Below are positions 17,527 through 26,192 of a stretch of 64,000 nt of DNA, piece after piece. Made by a program: the position numbers and the translations under genes. The notes beneath the pieces are model-generated. The model did not search any database, was not told the DNA's origin, and saw nothing but the letters and a program-made list of their open reading frames with translations. The stretch comes from Rhizobium sp. TH135 (GTDB lineage: Bacteria > Pseudomonadota > Alphaproteobacteria > Rhizobiales > Rhizobiaceae): positions 124,001 through 188,000 of the forward strand of contig NZ_PKRP01000001.1 in the NCBI RefSeq assembly GCF_002855515.1, given 5' to 3'. Position 1 is the stretch's first letter, and each line of letters begins with the position of its first letter.

Positions 17527-19254
17527 TCACGCCTTCTTCTGCTCGTCGAGCACGCGGTTGGCGGCCGAGACGATCGCCTCCAGCGAGGCTGTCACGATGT
17601 TGGTGTTGATGCCGGCACCAAACAGTTTGCCGCCCGCATGTGCCATCTCGACATAGGCGATGGCCGCTGCGTTCGAGCCATGCTGCAGCGAATGCTCGGA
17701 ATAGTCCTGTACCGAGAGATCGATGCCGAGATAGGTCGAGAGCGCATTGACGAAGCCGTCAATCGGGCCCGTCCCCTTGCCCTCGATCCGCTTTGTCTCG
17801 CCATTGTCGGTGATTTCGGCCGCAACGACTCGAATGCCCTTCTGATCCGTACCCGCCGGATAGGTATGGTGGTCAACGAATTTCAGCCGCGCGCCGGTCT
17901 GGTCGACATAACGCTCGATGAAGCGCTCGTAGATCTTCTTCGACGGCAGTTCCTTGCCTTCCTCGTCGGTGATCCGCTGGATGTCCTCGCGGAACTCGAT
18001 CTGCAGATTGCGCGGCAGGTTGATGCCGTAGTCTTCCTGCAGGATATAGGCGATGCCGCCCTTGCCCGACTGCGAATTGATGCGGATGATCGCCTCATAG
18101 GTGCGGCCGACATCCTGCGGATCGATCGGCAGATAGGGCACTTCCCAGACCGGGTGATTGGCGGTCTTGATCGCCTTCATGCCCTTGTTGATCGCATCCT
18201 GGTGCGAGCCGGAAAAGGCGGTATAGACCAGCTCGCCGACATAAGGGTGGCGCTCGGGAATGACCATCTCGTTGGAATATTCATAGACCGCCTTGATCCG
18301 CTCGATGTCGGAGCAGTCGAGCTCGGGATCAACGCCTTGCGTGAACATGTTGAGCGCCAGCGTCACGATGTCGACATTGCCGGTGCGCTCGCCATTGCCG
18401 AACAGCGTGCCCTCGACGCGGTCAGCGCCGGCCATCAACCCGAGCTCGGTAGCCGCAATGCCCGTGCCGCGGTCATTGTGCGGATGCAGCGAGATCAGCA
18501 CGTTCTCGCGGTTGTCGATGTTGCGGCACATCCATTCGATCTGGTCGGCATAGATGTTCGGCGTCGCCATCTCGACGGTCGACGGCAGGTTGAGGATCAG
18601 CTTGTTTTCCGCCGTCGGCTTCACCTCGGCGATGACGGCGTTGCAGATTTCCAGCGCCACCTCGAGCTCGGTGCCGGTAAAGCTCTCCGGCGAATATTCG
18701 AAACGATAGCCGCCATTGTCCCGATTGGCGGCCTTGGCCGCCATGTCCATGATCATCTTGGCGGCATCGACGGCAATCTGCTTGATGCCGGCGACATCCT
18801 TGCCGAACACCACGCGACGCTGCAGTTCCGAGGTCGAGTTGTAGAAATGGATGATCGGCTTGGTGGCCCCCTCCAGCGCCTCGAAGGTCCGCGTGATCAG
18901 CTCGGGCCGGCACTGCACCAGCACCTGCAGCGACACATCGGCCGGCACACCGCCCTCTTCCACGCACCACCGGGCAAAGTCGAAATCGGTCTGGGACGCA
19001 GACGGGAAACCGATCTCGATTTCCTTGAAACCCATGTCGAGCAAGAGCTGGAACATGCGGGCCTTGCGGTCATGGCCCATCGGGTTGACCAGCGACTGAT
19101 TGCCATCGCGCAGATCGACCGAGCACCAGATCGGCGCCTTGTCGATCACCTTCGACGGCCAGGTGCGGTCCGGAATGGCGATCTGTGGATAAGGGCGGTA
19201 CTTCTGCGAAGCGTCCGGCATGCCCTGCTTCACGGTATGGGTCTTCAAAATCAT
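17527..19254 (-). CDS. leuA: 2-isopropylmalate synthase
   Basis: A 575-residue enzyme that condenses acetyl-CoA with 2-oxoisovalerate, the first step of leucine synthesis. The catalytic domain begins with WCSVDLRDGNQSLVNPM (metal-binding Asp and the DGNQ signature), has LHPHNDRGTG with the zinc His pair, and GERTGNVDIVTLALN. The long C-terminal allosteric domain gives leucine feedback control. The length fits the LeuA type 2 (long) form. It is preceded by a 41-codon Leu-rich leader and followed at 4 bp by an alpha/beta hydrolase gene. Confidence 0.96.
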   Translation of the reverse strand: MILKTHTVKQGMPDASQKYRPYPQIAIPDRTWPSKVIDKAPIWCSVDLRDGNQSLVNPMGHDRKARMFQLLLDMGFKEIEIGFPSASQTDFDFARWCVEEGGVPADVSLQVLVQCRPELITRTFEALEGATKPIIHFYNSTSELQRRVVFGKDVAGIKQIAVDAAKMIMDMAAKAANRDNGGYRFEYSPESFTGTELEVALEICNAVIAEVKPTAENKLILNLPSTVEMATPNIYADQIEWMCRNIDNRENVLISLHPHNDRGTGIAATELGLMAGADRVEGTLFGNGERTGNVDIVTLALNMFTQGVDPELDCSDIERIKAVYEYSNEMVIPERHPYVGELVYTAFSGSHQDAINKGMKAIKTANHPVWEVPYLPIDPQDVGRTYEAIIRINSQSGKGGIAYILQEDYGINLPRNLQIEFREDIQRITDEEGKELPSKKIYERFIERYVDQTGARLKFVDHHTYPAGTDQKGIRVVAAEITDNGETKRIEGKGTGPIDGFVNALSTYLGIDLSVQDYSEHSLQHGSNAAAIAYVEMAHAGGKLFGAGINTNIVTASLEAIVSAANRVLDEQKKA

Positions 19255-19413
19255 GGTCTTCGTCTCTTCTCGTCCTCGTCGGCGTGAACGGCTGATAGCA
19301 AATCAGCACAAGTTTGACACGTCCGAACGAACCCTTCTCAGGGAATTACTGATGTCGATAGGGGATTTTCGAGGAGCAATCGCCAAACGGCTAACCCGGC
19401 CGCCGGGCGCTCC
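19255..19413 (-). promoter_or_regulatory. leuA leader region with alternative hairpins
   Basis: Between the leader peptide and leuA the transcript can form mutually exclusive stems. GCCGGG, encoding the end of the leader peptide, can pair with CCCGGC just after its stop; that same CCCGGC can instead pair with the following GCCGGG. A longer stem GAGGAGC...GCTCCTC encloses the second. This is the layout of an attenuator, where ribosome position decides the fold. I do not see a run of U behind the GCTCCTC arm, so control could be Rho-dependent or translational and not classical termination. Confidence 0.55.
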
Positions 19414-19539
19414 TCAATGGACCCGGCAACCGCGGATAAGGCCGAGAAGAAGAAGCGAGTTTGGCACCGACGCGACTAAGCAGGCCGCAGCGCGGGCCGT
19501 CATTTCTGTCGCAGCAAAGGTTGTGCCGTTGGTCTTCAT
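19414..19539 (-). CDS. leuA leader peptide (Leu-codon rich)
   Basis: A 41-residue frame starting at ATG 19539 that ends NSLLLLGLIRGCRVH. Four consecutive Leu codons (CTT CTT CTT CTC) then GGC CTT give five Leu codons in six. It sits 159 bp upstream of leuA. Leu-codon leaders are the sensor of leucine attenuation in proteobacteria. There is no ribosome site upstream, and the promoter -10 ends 7 bases before the ATG, so the mRNA may start at or near the ATG (leaderless), as known for trpL of Sinorhizobium. Confidence 0.72.
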   Translation of the reverse strand: MKTNGTTFAATEMTARAAACLVASVPNSLLLLGLIRGCRVH

Positions 19540-19546
19540 GTGATCA

Positions 19547-19575
19547 GGAATAACGCGATGAATTGAATCGCGCAA
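19547..19575 (-). promoter_or_regulatory. Likely promoter of the leu leader and leuA
   Basis: On the minus strand TTGCGC (19575-19570), a 17-base spacer and TATTCC (19552-19547) resemble the alphaproteobacterial vegetative promoter. The expected start point falls at about the leader ATG. It overlaps the 3' flank of the brnA gene. Confidence 0.45.
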
Positions 19576-19580
19576 GGGTG

Positions 19581-19829
19581 TTATTCGGCGGCGGATTTCG
19601 GGGGCTGCTTGAGGCGCTCGCGTATCCATAGTGAGACCAGCTTATGTCGCGAGGTATTCAAACGCGCGGCCTCAGCGTCGAGCGCGGACAGCTCCTCCTT
19701 CAGCAACTCGAGTTCGATGACCGCGTGCTCCCAATTGACACGTCGTGCATTGGCCCAATCGAAATACTCGCTGACATCTTCTCCGTCGTCGAATTTTTGG
19801 TCCAGTTCAGCCGCTGTTATGGTCTTCAT
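19581..19829 (-). CDS. brnA: BrnA-family antitoxin
   Basis: An 82-residue protein. The N-terminal TAAELDQKFDDGEDVSEYFDW matches the BrnA antitoxin start (ELD...DDGEDVSEY); the C-terminal half ends with a ribbon-helix-helix-like helix (TSRHKLVSLWIRERL). In BrnTA systems BrnA binds the toxin and represses the operon. Its start overlaps the end of brnT by 23 bp, and toxin-first order is normal for brnTA. Confidence 0.82.
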   Translation of the reverse strand: MKTITAAELDQKFDDGEDVSEYFDWANARRVNWEHAVIELELLKEELSALDAEAARLNTSRHKLVSLWIRERLKQPPKSAAE

Positions 19830-20079
19830 AATACTTTATCTCCGCCTTTCTGGCCCTGCGAACAGAAATGATCCGGATTTTGTTGTACCGGAGCGTGAAG
19901 TATCCCACCCAGAACTTGTCATCGATAAGACCGATAATACCATAACGAACTTCATCCTGCGAGCGGGCGTCGACGGTTAGCCCAAGCCCCGGGCGCCACA
20001 ACTCCTGCGCCGCCACGAAATCGATTCCGTGCTTCGCCTTGTTCGCCTCACTCTTGGCCGGATCGAATTCAAACTCCAT
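19807..20079 (-). CDS. brnT: BrnT-family ribonuclease toxin
   Basis: A 90-residue RelE-fold toxin. BrnT features are visible: FEFDPAKSEANKAKHGIDF at the N-terminus, the GLIDDKFWVGYFTLR strand, and the C-terminal IRIISVRRARKAEIKYYE with the Arg residues used in RNA cleavage. Start ATG 20079 is preferred over a TTG two codons up. It forms a complete-looking toxin-antitoxin pair with the overlapping brnA. Confidence 0.85.
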   Translation of the reverse strand: MEFEFDPAKSEANKAKHGIDFVAAQELWRPGLGLTVDARSQDEVRYGIIGLIDDKFWVGYFTLRYNKIRIISVRRARKAEIKYYEDHNSG

Positions 20080-20131
20080 GCGCAAAACCTAGCGCAACCC
20101 TTACGATTGCACCAGATCGAGCACACTCACA

Positions 20132-20356
20132 TCACCGCCGCCCGAACTGTGCGATCAAGGCCGCAACCAGGAAGCCAAACGCAATCACACCCCAGACCAT
20201 GCCGCCATCGGTGACATTGCTGCCATCAGACGTCACACAACTCGACTGCGATGCCGCGATACAATCGCGCCAGATCCAGTAGCGGGTGTGGAACACGAAG
20301 CCGAAAAAACCTGCCGCAAAGCCCAGGAAAATCGCGCGGATGCGTATCCGTCTCAT
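20132..20356 (-). CDS. Small two-helix membrane protein
   Basis: A 74-residue protein with a basic start (MRRIRIRAIFLG), a hydrophobic segment at residues 7-22, a loop with two cysteines (DCIAASQSSC), and a second helix (MVWGVIAFGFLVAALIAQF) near the end. The loop cysteines could form a disulphide outside the membrane. Its ATG overlaps the stop of the transporter gene by ATGA, so it is translated with benE. Function unknown. Confidence 0.65.
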   Translation of the reverse strand: MRRIRIRAIFLGFAAGFFGFVFHTRYWIWRDCIAASQSSCVTSDGSNVTDGGMVWGVIAFGFLVAALIAQFGRR

Positions 20357-21534
20357 CCCCTTGCCTTGGCGAGCTTCACCAGCCCGAGCATCGCCACCCC
20401 GGCAATCAGCCCCCAAAACGCCCCCGAGATCCCTAGGATCGAAATCCCCGACGCCGTAACCAGGAACGTCACGGCCGCCGCCTCACGCGTCTCCGGCACC
20501 TGGAACGCCGCAACCGAAGACCCCGAAAACGCCCCGATCAGCGCCAGACCCGCGACCGATTGAATGAGGATCGGCGGCGCCAGCGACACGAAGCCGGTCA
20601 CGGCACCGGCCGCCAAGCCCAGCAGCACATAACCGATGCCGGCAATGATTGCCGCCCAATAGCGCCGCTTTGGATCCGCATGGGCATCCTCGCCCGCGCA
20701 CATTGCCGCCGTGATCGCTGCAAGATTGACCGCATGCCCGCCAAACGGCGCTGACAGGGCCGAAAACAGACCCGTCACGGCAAACATCGGCCCCGGCTTA
20801 GGCTCGTATTTGTTGACCTTGAGGATCGCGATACCCGGAATGTTCTGTGAGGCCATGGTGACGATGAAGAGCGGCAGCGCGATCGAGATCAGCGCCGGCA
20901 GCGTGAATTGCGGCGCAACGAATTCTACCGGCGGCGCGAGCGACGCCGCCCAGCTCGCCATGGCGCCATCCGGCAGGTCGACGCCGAAGACGATGACAAC
21001 GACGAAGGTCAGCAACGCAGCCGGCACCGCATAAAGCCGCTTGAAGGCCGCGACGACAGCCCAGACGACGAGGATCGGCAGACCGAGAGCCGCATCGAAG
21101 GCCACCGCCTTGAACGGCGCAAAGCAGAGATTGAGGATGACGCCGGCCAGCATCGCATTCGCAATCGGCGCCGGGATCGCAGCCACCGCGCGCCCGAAAG
21201 GTCGTATCAGGCCCGCAAGAATGATCAGCGCCGCACAGACGAGGAACGCGCCCACCGCTGCCGGAAAGCCACCCAGCGGAATGCCCGCCGTCGCCATGAG
21301 CGCCGCCCCCGGCGTCGACCAGGCAACCGAGACCGGCAGCTTCGTCCAGACACTCAAAACGATCCCGCAGATCCCCATGGCGACCGACAGCGCCATCAGC
21401 CCGGAAGCCGCCTCGTAATCCGTCGCACCCACCCCCTTCAGCCCCTGCAGGACGACGGCAAAGGAACTGGCAAAGCCGACAAAGGCGACGAGCACGCCCA
21501 TGAAGGCAGCCTGGGGGGAGAAGTCTTTCAGCAT
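20353..21534 (-). CDS. BenE-family benzoate/H+ symporter
   Basis: About 393 residues and roughly 11-12 hydrophobic helices. It begins LKDFSPQAAFMGVLVAFVGFASSF, the usual BenE start, and holds the family motifs AWSTPGAALMA and TMASQNIPGIAILK. BenE proteins import benzoate or related aromatic acids with protons; no benzoate catabolic genes are nearby, so the substrate here is open. Start is uncertain: ATG 21534 fits the family, ATG 21591 extends it; neither has a strong ribosome site. Confidence 0.88.
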   Translation of the reverse strand: MLKDFSPQAAFMGVLVAFVGFASSFAVVLQGLKGVGATDYEAASGLMALSVAMGICGIVLSVWTKLPVSVAWSTPGAALMATAGIPLGGFPAAVGAFLVCAALIILAGLIRPFGRAVAAIPAPIANAMLAGVILNLCFAPFKAVAFDAALGLPILVVWAVVAAFKRLYAVPAALLTFVVVIVFGVDLPDGAMASWAASLAPPVEFVAPQFTLPALISIALPLFIVTMASQNIPGIAILKVNKYEPKPGPMFAVTGLFSALSAPFGGHAVNLAAITAAMCAGEDAHADPKRRYWAAIIAGIGYVLLGLAAGAVTGFVSLAPPILIQSVAGLALIGAFSGSSVAAFQVPETREAAAVTFLVTASGISILGISGAFWGLIAGVAMLGLVKLAKARG

Positions 21535-21634
21535 GGCAGGACTCACAGCACCGGTCTCGATAGACGACAGCCGAACCAAATTTACGTCCATCTGGCAAGG
21601 CAGGCGCGGCCACCGCAAGACCTGCAGCCGGTGT

Positions 21635-22819
21635 TCAGGCGCCGGTCGCGGTCATTATGGCGCCGTCCCACGAGGCTTGCTCTACCGGGTCTGGCTCCTC
21701 GTAGAGCCGCACGCGGTTTCGCCCCGCCCGTTTGGCGACATAGAGCGCATGGTCCGCGCGCGCGGCGAGCCGCTTGGTTGACATCTCCTCCGTTGCCACC
21801 GAGGCACCGGCGCTCAGCGTCACGGGGATCGTCACGCCTTCATAGACGACGGTAAGGGCTTCCACCGCCTGGCGAAGCATCTCGCCGATCGCCAGCATTT
21901 CGTCTTCGGAGGCGCGGGGCAGATAGAGGCCGAATTCCTCGCCACCCGTCCTGGCAAAATAGGCGCCTTCGCCCAGCCGCGCCGCCATCGCCTGGGCCGC
22001 ACTCTTCAGCACCAGATCCCCGGCCAGATGGCCGTAGAGGTCGTTCACCCGTTTGAAGTGGTCGAGATCTATGACCATGAAGCCGCCGCCTTTAGGTGCG
22101 AGCTTCGGCAGCCGATCCATCAGCCAGTAGCGATTGTGAATGCGTGTCAGGCTGTCCGTCTCCGTCAGCGCGATGAGCCGCTGCTCTGCCCGCTCCTGGA
22201 CAAGGATGAGAACGAACATGGCGATCGCAAACTGGCACAGGATCAGCACCAGAAAGGTCGCAGCCGGCGGAAAGCGAAAGAGCTCAGGGGTCACGATCCC
22301 TGCAATCGTCGTCAAGGCGATCAGCGCCTTGAACGCCAGCGCAGCCGCAAGCCCGTACCGGCTGCCAAGCCGTTCCTGCTGTGGATCGGACAAGGCGAAG
22401 GCGGCGCTGCCAAGGGCATAGAGCGCCATGGCGGTCAGGAATGCCGAAGCGCGGTAGAGATTGACCAGGTGAAACTGCGTGACGAGGGCCACGACGGTGA
22501 GCACGGCAGGCGCCAGCATCAGCCACCACCAGCGCCCGGCCGGCCGCTCTGTCAAAAGATTGGCAAGGCCAATGAAGAACAGCGTGTAGGCCACGGGCCC
22601 TGTGGTGAAGGATACGAAGGTCCACGTCGCGTAATCGACCACCTCCTGCTCGCCAGCCCCGGCAATCAGAGATCCCAGCGCCAGAATGAGAAAGGCGACC
22701 GCCATCTTGCCAAGCCCCCGGTTTCGACGCGACCGGTAGCGCAGATAAAGGAAGCACAACGCGCCCACCGTCAGAGACAGAGGATGCAGGATCAGAATGG
22801 TCGCGAGGTCGAGATGCAT
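21635..22819 (-). CDS. Membrane diguanylate cyclase (GGDEF)
   Basis: A 394-residue protein: six to seven N-terminal membrane helices up to about residue 205, then a GGDEF domain with DSLTRIHNRYWL, DLDHFKRVND and the active-site ARTGGEEF (catalytic GGEEF). It should make c-di-GMP. The RxxD product-inhibition site expected a few residues before the active site is not conserved (RLGEGAYFAR), so feedback inhibition by that route is unlikely. A single gene; the 273-bp spacer to nspC holds divergent promoters. Confidence 0.92.
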   Translation of the reverse strand: MHLDLATILILHPLSLTVGALCFLYLRYRSRRNRGLGKMAVAFLILALGSLIAGAGEQEVVDYATWTFVSFTTGPVAYTLFFIGLANLLTERPAGRWWWLMLAPAVLTVVALVTQFHLVNLYRASAFLTAMALYALGSAAFALSDPQQERLGSRYGLAAALAFKALIALTTIAGIVTPELFRFPPAATFLVLILCQFAIAMFVLILVQERAEQRLIALTETDSLTRIHNRYWLMDRLPKLAPKGGGFMVIDLDHFKRVNDLYGHLAGDLVLKSAAQAMAARLGEGAYFARTGGEEFGLYLPRASEDEMLAIGEMLRQAVEALTVVYEGVTIPVTLSAGASVATEEMSTKRLAARADHALYVAKRAGRNRVRLYEEPDPVEQASWDGAIMTATGA

Positions 22820-23019
22820 GAGTTGTCCAGGACGTAACCGTTACCTCTGCAAGTAACAGCGCAGAGATTTCCGATTGCTGAAGACTGCCCGGCGCCCAAC
22901 GCATGGCTGCACTCGCAGGAATGCAAGGCGGCAGGTCGCGAGTCGTCTAACCCGCTGCGTCATCTGCCCTTCATGAAAATCGGGCAGGCAATCTCTGTGC
23001 CGAAACCCTGAGCTTCCGC

Positions 23020-23048
23020 TTGCCTTTTTACCCCCTTTTGCCTATGGG
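23020..23048 (+). promoter_or_regulatory. Candidate nspC promoter
   Basis: TTGCCT (23020-23025), 17 bases, TATGGG (23043-23048). It lies in the 273-bp divergent spacer and would start the nspC operon transcript at about 23055. Based only on consensus match. Confidence 0.35.
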
Positions 23049-23092
23049 ACCCCTCCGACGCATTCGGGGCGTCCCGTTCACTTCCGCCAGAT

Positions 23093-24217
23093 ATGGCTGG
23101 GTTCACGAAGGATAGAGCCTTGATCCAGACTCCCTATTACCTGATCGACAAGTCCAAGCTGCTCCAGAACATGGAGAAGATCGCGACACTGCGCGAACTC
23201 TCCGGCGCGAAAGCCCTGCTGGCGCTCAAATGTTTCGCCACCTGGTCGGTCTTCGACTTCCTGCGCGATTACATGGACGGCACGACCTCCTCGTCGCTCA
23301 ACGAAGTCCGCCTCGGCCACGAGCGCTTCGGCAAGGAAACTCACGCCTATTCCGTGGCCTATGCCGACTACGAAATCGACGAAGTCGTCTCCCATGCCGA
23401 CAAGATCATCTTCAATTCGATCGGCCAGCTGACCCGCTTCGAGAGCCAGTCCTCCGGCATCATCCGCGGCCTGCGCCTGAACCCAGGCGTATCCTCTTCC
23501 AGCTTTGATCTGGCTGATCCCGCCCGCCCCTTCTCTCGCCTGGGCGAATGGGATCTGAAAAAGGTCGAGCCGGTCATGGAGCTGATCTCAGGCTTCATGA
23601 TCCACAACAACTGCGAAAACGGCGACTTCGACCTTTTCGATCAGATGCTCGGCGACATCGAACAGAAGTTCGGTCCCCTGCTGAAGAAGGCCGAATGGGT
23701 CTCACTCGGCGGCGGCATTCATTTCACCGGCGAGAACTACCCGCTGGAGAAGTTCGCGGAGCGCCTCAAGCGCTTCTCCGGCGAGTTCGGCGTCCAGGTC
23801 TATCTGGAGCCCGGCGAAGCCTCGATCACCAAGTCGACCACGCTCGAAGTCACCGTGCTCGACAAGCTTTACAACGGCAAGGATCTTGTCGTGGTGGATT
23901 CATCCATCGAAGCGCATCTCCTCGATCTCCTGATCTACCGGGAAAGCGCGAAGGTCCACCCCAACCAGGGACCGCACCGGTACCAGGTCTGCGGCAAGTC
24001 CTGCCTTGCTGGCGATATCTTCGGCGAGTTCAATTTCGAACAGGAATTGAACATCGGCGACCGCATCTCGCTGCAGGACACCGCCGGCTACACGATGGTC
24101 AAGAAAAACTGGTTTAACGGCGTGCAAATGCCGGCAATCGCCATCCGCGAACTGGATGGCAGCCTCAGGACGGTCCGTGAGTTCGACTACACGGACTACG
24201 AACAAAGCCTGTCTTGA
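23093..24217 (+). CDS. nspC: Carboxynorspermidine decarboxylase
   Basis: A PLP fold-III decarboxylase of 374 residues (or 365, see start) that turns carboxynorspermidine or carboxyspermidine into norspermidine/spermidine. The PLP lysine is in LLALKCFATW; the glycine-rich phosphate site GGGIHFTGENY and the C-terminal CGKSCLAGD with the catalytic Cys of this family are present. The alternative spermidine route is common in rhizobia and the next gene is its partner synthase. Start: ATG 23093 has no ribosome site; TTG 23120 (then IQTPYYLIDK, the usual family start) has AAGGA at good spacing and may be the true start. Confidence 0.93.
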   Translation: MAGFTKDRALIQTPYYLIDKSKLLQNMEKIATLRELSGAKALLALKCFATWSVFDFLRDYMDGTTSSSLNEVRLGHERFGKETHAYSVAYADYEIDEVVSHADKIIFNSIGQLTRFESQSSGIIRGLRLNPGVSSSSFDLADPARPFSRLGEWDLKKVEPVMELISGFMIHNNCENGDFDLFDQMLGDIEQKFGPLLKKAEWVSLGGGIHFTGENYPLEKFAERLKRFSGEFGVQVYLEPGEASITKSTTLEVTVLDKLYNGKDLVVVDSSIEAHLLDLLIYRESAKVHPNQGPHRYQVCGKSCLAGDIFGEFNFEQELNIGDRISLQDTAGYTMVKKNWFNGVQMPAIAIRELDGSLRTVREFDYTDYEQSLS

Positions 24218-24267
24218 AATCCTTCAAGCCCAGGTTCTGACGATTGGACATAGGAGTTGGTCCCATT

Positions 24268-25506
24268 ATGAAGAAGAACGTGCTCATCATCGGCGCCGGC
24301 GGCGTCGCGCAGGTGGTTGCCCACAAGTGTGCGCAGAACAACGACGTGCTCGGCGACATCCACATCGCCTCGCGCACCAAGGCGAAGTGCGACGCCATCA
24401 TCGCTTCGGTTCACGAGAAGAAGGCGATGAAGCAGGAAGGCGTTCTCGAAGCCCATGCGCTCGACGCTCTCGACATCGAAGCCACCAAGGCCCTGATCAA
24501 GAAGCTCGGCACCGAGATCGTCATCAATGTCGGCACCGCCTTCCTCAACATGTCGGTGCTCCGCGCCTGCATGGACACCGGCGTCGCCTACATCGACACC
24601 GCCATCCATGAAGAGCCGAACAAGATCTGCGAAACCCCGCCGTGGTACGGAAACTACGAGTGGAAGCGCGCGGAAGAATGCGCTGAAAAGGGCATCACCG
24701 CCATCCTCGGCGCCGGCTTCGATCCAGGCGTCGTCAATGCCTATGCCCGTCTCGCCAAGGACGAATATCTCGACAAGGTGACCGACGTCGACATCGTCGA
24801 CATCAATGCCGGCAGCCATGGCAAATACTTCGCCACGAACTTCGACCCGGAAATCAACTTCCGCGAATTCACCGGCGTCGTCTATTCCTGGCAGGGCGGC
24901 GAATGGAAGGTCAACAAGATGTTCGAGATCGGCAAGGACTACGACCTGCCGGTCGTCGGCACCCGCCGCGCCTATCTCTGCGGCCATGACGAAGTGCATT
25001 CGCTGGCCAAGAACATGGACGGCGCCGACGTGCGCTTCTGGATGGGCTTCGGCGATCACTACATCAACGTCTTCACCGTCCTGAAGTCGATCGGCCTCCT
25101 GTCCGAACAGCCGGTCAAGCTCGCCGACGGTTCCGAAGTGGTCCCGCTCAAGGTCGTCAAGGCCTGCCTGCCGGATCCTGCCTCGCTTGCCCCCAACTAC
25201 GAAGGCAAGACCTGCATCGGCGACTACGTGAAGGGCTTCAAGGACGGCAAGGAAAAGACCGTCTTCCTCTACAACGTCGCCGACCACAAGGAAGCCTATA
25301 ACGAAGTGGGCAGCCAGGGCATCTCCTACACCGCCGGCGTCCCCCCGGTCGCAGCTGCAATGCTGGTGGCCACCGGCGAATGGGACGTGAAGAAGATGGC
25401 CAACGTCGAAGAACTGCCGCCCAAGCCCTTCATCAACCTCCTGAACAAGATCGGCCTGCCGACCCGTATTCAGGACGAGGATGGCGACCGGGCTGTGGAG
25501 TTCTGA
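24268..25506 (+). CDS. Carboxynorspermidine synthase (saccharopine dehydrogenase family)
   Basis: A 412-residue NADPH-dependent enzyme that joins aspartate semialdehyde to a diamine, giving the substrate of NspC. The N-terminal Rossmann motif IIGAGGVAQVVAHK starts at residue 6; GAGFDPGVVNAYAR and the DINAGSHGKYFATNFDPEINFRE block match the LYS9-like synthase. It lies 50 bp after nspC with GGAG before the ATG: a two-gene polyamine operon. Confidence 0.93.
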   Translation: MKKNVLIIGAGGVAQVVAHKCAQNNDVLGDIHIASRTKAKCDAIIASVHEKKAMKQEGVLEAHALDALDIEATKALIKKLGTEIVINVGTAFLNMSVLRACMDTGVAYIDTAIHEEPNKICETPPWYGNYEWKRAEECAEKGITAILGAGFDPGVVNAYARLAKDEYLDKVTDVDIVDINAGSHGKYFATNFDPEINFREFTGVVYSWQGGEWKVNKMFEIGKDYDLPVVGTRRAYLCGHDEVHSLAKNMDGADVRFWMGFGDHYINVFTVLKSIGLLSEQPVKLADGSEVVPLKVVKACLPDPASLAPNYEGKTCIGDYVKGFKDGKEKTVFLYNVADHKEAYNEVGSQGISYTAGVPPVAAAMLVATGEWDVKKMANVEELPPKPFINLLNKIGLPTRIQDEDGDRAVEF

Positions 25507-25544
25507 GAGCGCGGGCTAAGCGCTTGAGGATTGAGGGAATGCGG

Positions 25545-25570
25545 ACCCCGCCGGAGCGATCTGGCGGGGT
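25545..25570 (+). terminator. Hairpin after the polyamine operon
   Basis: ACCCCGCC, a 10-base loop and GGCGGGGT form a perfect 8-bp stem 38 bp after the synthase stop. Only a weak T content follows, so efficiency is uncertain. Confidence 0.5.
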
Positions 25571-25673
25571 TACAAGTTTCTGCAGTTACACAATGGGTTT
25601 AGTGGCGTCAAAATAGCAAGCGTCACGCCAGATCACACATGTTATGCTGTGATGCAAAATGGGAGAGATCAAC

Positions 25674-26192
25674 ATGAAGACCGTGTATACCATCGGCTAT
25701 GAGGGTACCGACATTGATCGCTTCGTTCAGACGCTTAAAGCGGTCGGCGTTCAATCCGTTGCGGACGTTCGCGCTGTCCCTCTTTCTAGGAAGAAAGGTT
25801 TTTCCAAAAACGTCCTTCGAGATCGGCTTGCACAAGAAGGTATTCGGTACTTGCCAATGCAAGATCTGGGAGATCCGAAGGCAGGGAGAGAAGCGGCAAA
25901 GGCGGGCAACTACGAGCTATTCCGGAAAATCTACACGGCCTATATAGAGCAATCCAACGTCGTTCCCGTAGTTGCAGATTTGGCCGACAAAGCCGAAGAC
26001 AGTAGTACCTGCCTACTTTGCTTCGAGCGTGATCCTAAGACATGCCACCGCCTTATAGTGGGTGAGAAAATGGCGATGTTTGGATATCAGATGATGCATC
26101 TCTATGCCGATGATCCAAATCGGTACGTTCGAAACAGAGAGCGACTTACGGTTAGAGCAGAAGGCCTTGCTTTGCATGAGGCGGGTATATGA
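25674..26192 (+). CDS. DUF488 family protein
   Basis: A 172-residue protein with the DUF488 pattern: start VYTIGYEGTDIDRFVQTL, DVRAVPLSRKKGFS (Arg/Ser cluster), and the LLCFERDPKTCHR motif with two cysteines and a His near residues 120-132. The function of the family is unproven; the conserved charged site suggests an enzyme acting on nucleic acid or nucleotides. Start at 25674 follows GGGAGAG; an ATG 15 bp earlier overlaps that site. Base composition is clearly lower in GC than the neighbours. Its last 41 bp overlap tail-to-tail with the next gene. Confidence 0.85.
   Translation: MKTVYTIGYEGTDIDRFVQTLKAVGVQSVADVRAVPLSRKKGFSKNVLRDRLAQEGIRYLPMQDLGDPKAGREAAKAGNYELFRKIYTAYIEQSNVVPVVADLADKAEDSSTCLLCFERDPKTCHRLIVGEKMAMFGYQMMHLYADDPNRYVRNRERLTVRAEGLALHEAGI

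Noticed and set aside
17521-19287. A 588-codon open frame on the plus strand, antisense to leuA
   Set aside because: Composition is that of a frame mirrored from a GC-rich gene (Arg, His, Asp, Leu); leuA is certain on the other strand and no ribosome site is present.
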